The notes below the pieces were generated by a model. It saw only the letters and a list, made by a program, of their open reading frames with translations, made no database searches and was not told where the DNA came from. Below, piece by piece: positions 6,099-6,340 of a DNA stretch of 6,340 nucleotides. Source of the DNA: JBBDNC01 sp040877875 (GTDB taxonomy: Bacteria; Bacteroidota; Rhodothermia; Balneolales; Balneolaceae). The DNA is taken from assembly GCA_040877875.1 (NCBI GenBank), contig JBBDNC010000039.1, positions 1 to 6,340 of the forward strand, written 5' to 3'. The position numbers were made by a program, and so were the translations under genes. Position 1 is the stretch's first letter. Every line of letters starts with the position of its first letter.

Positions 6099-6130
6099 AG
6101 AACGACATCCTGAAATCCGGCGGCCGGCGG
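6086..6130. repeat. Two heptamer tandem repeats at and after the eboA stop
   Basis: GAATGAA (6086-6092), GAATGAA (6093-6099) and a degenerate GAACGAC (6100-6106) span the eboA stop codon (TGA, 6096-6098). Ten bases on, CCGGCGG occurs twice in tandem (6117-6123 and 6124-6130). Both have a 7-bp period but unrelated sequences. The second could fold only into a small CCGG/CCGG stem and is not a convincing terminator. Confidence 0.7.
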
Positions 6131-6340
6131 AAATAATGAGCGGTTTATTCATGGGAAGCAGGGCAACTTGTTCGCTATTTTCTGATGACCCTTCACAGGC
6201 AGGCAACCGCATGGGACTGTCCATGCCGGATGTGAATTTCAGGTCCATGCAATTTGCTGCGTTCATCTTTCTCCATTCCTATTTTTTAGAAGGCTTTGCA
6301 AAACTTGGGATTTGGTTCAAGATTAAGGCTAGAGGAATTT
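6099..6340. other. Region after eboA with no recognised gene
   Basis: A + strand frame from an ATG at 6088, overlapping the eboA stop, is open to the edge (84 codons), but its product has many Met residues and no resemblance to EboB, EboC or any family I know. A - strand frame (start at 6266, preceded by GGAGAAAG) is open for 79 codons into eboA antisense and is equally unfamiliar. From about 6291 the sequence GGCTTTGCAAAACTTGGG recalls terminal inverted repeats of some insertion sequences. I make no firm call. Confidence 0.35.

Noticed and set aside
6027..6266. 79-codon - strand frame with a purine-rich GGAGAAAG before its ATG
   Set aside because: It runs into eboA antisense, has no recognisable domain and an unlikely composition; the leader alone is not enough to call a gene.
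6088..6340. + strand frame overlapping the eboA stop as a possible eboB
   Set aside because: EboB should begin with a TatD-type D-x-H-x-H metal motif followed by SRTTDDY-like sequence; nothing of the kind appears in 84 codons.

Overview
The window holds most of an ebo cluster, the conserved gene set named from eustigmatophyte plastids and bacteria and known in cyanobacteria, Bacteroidota and relatives. Four ebo genes are intact: eboA on the + strand, and eboD, eboE and eboF on the - strand in that order of transcription. Moderate GC (judged by eye), almost no Shine-Dalgarno signals in front of any start, and a neighbouring gene of the DUF1080 (3-keto-disaccharide hydrolase) type suggest a member of the Bacteroidota/Balneolota/Rhodothermota group. 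This is inference; nothing in the window fixes the taxon.

Layout. Positions 1-320 (- strand) are the 5' part of a secreted or lipid-anchored DUF1080-type protein that runs off the left edge. Positions 321-473 are a spacer with two clusters of short CAGT-headed repeats. Then come eboF (474-1847, a type I phosphodiesterase/alkaline-phosphatase-like protein), a 216-base spacer with a heptamer repeat array, eboE (2064-3335, a TIM-barrel xylose-isomerase-like protein), a 160-base spacer with a hairpin and T-run, and eboD (3496-4683, a sugar phosphate cyclase of the 3-dehydroquinate-synthase superfamily). A roughly 500-base divergent control region (4684-5186) separates eboD from eboA (5187-6098). 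The last 242 bases contain no gene I recognise; in particular eboB (TatD-like) and eboC (UbiA-like) do not start there.

How the genes may work together. A sugar phosphate cyclase (EboD) would make a cyclitol-like ring from a sugar phosphate, and an isomerase/epimerase-like barrel (EboE), a phosphodiesterase-fold protein (EboF) and EboA would act with or after it. In Nostoc punctiforme the ebo genes are needed to bring a scytonemin monomer precursor to the periplasm, but the chemical product of the cluster is not established. The DUF1080-type gene beside eboF has an N-terminal export signal, so it could act outside the cytoplasm on a related sugar; this link is inference from position.

The most unusual sequence-level observation is that tandem 7-bp repeats of different sequence lie at the stop codons of eboA, eboD and eboE and just upstream of the eboF start, with 8-9-bp CAGT repeats in the next spacer.
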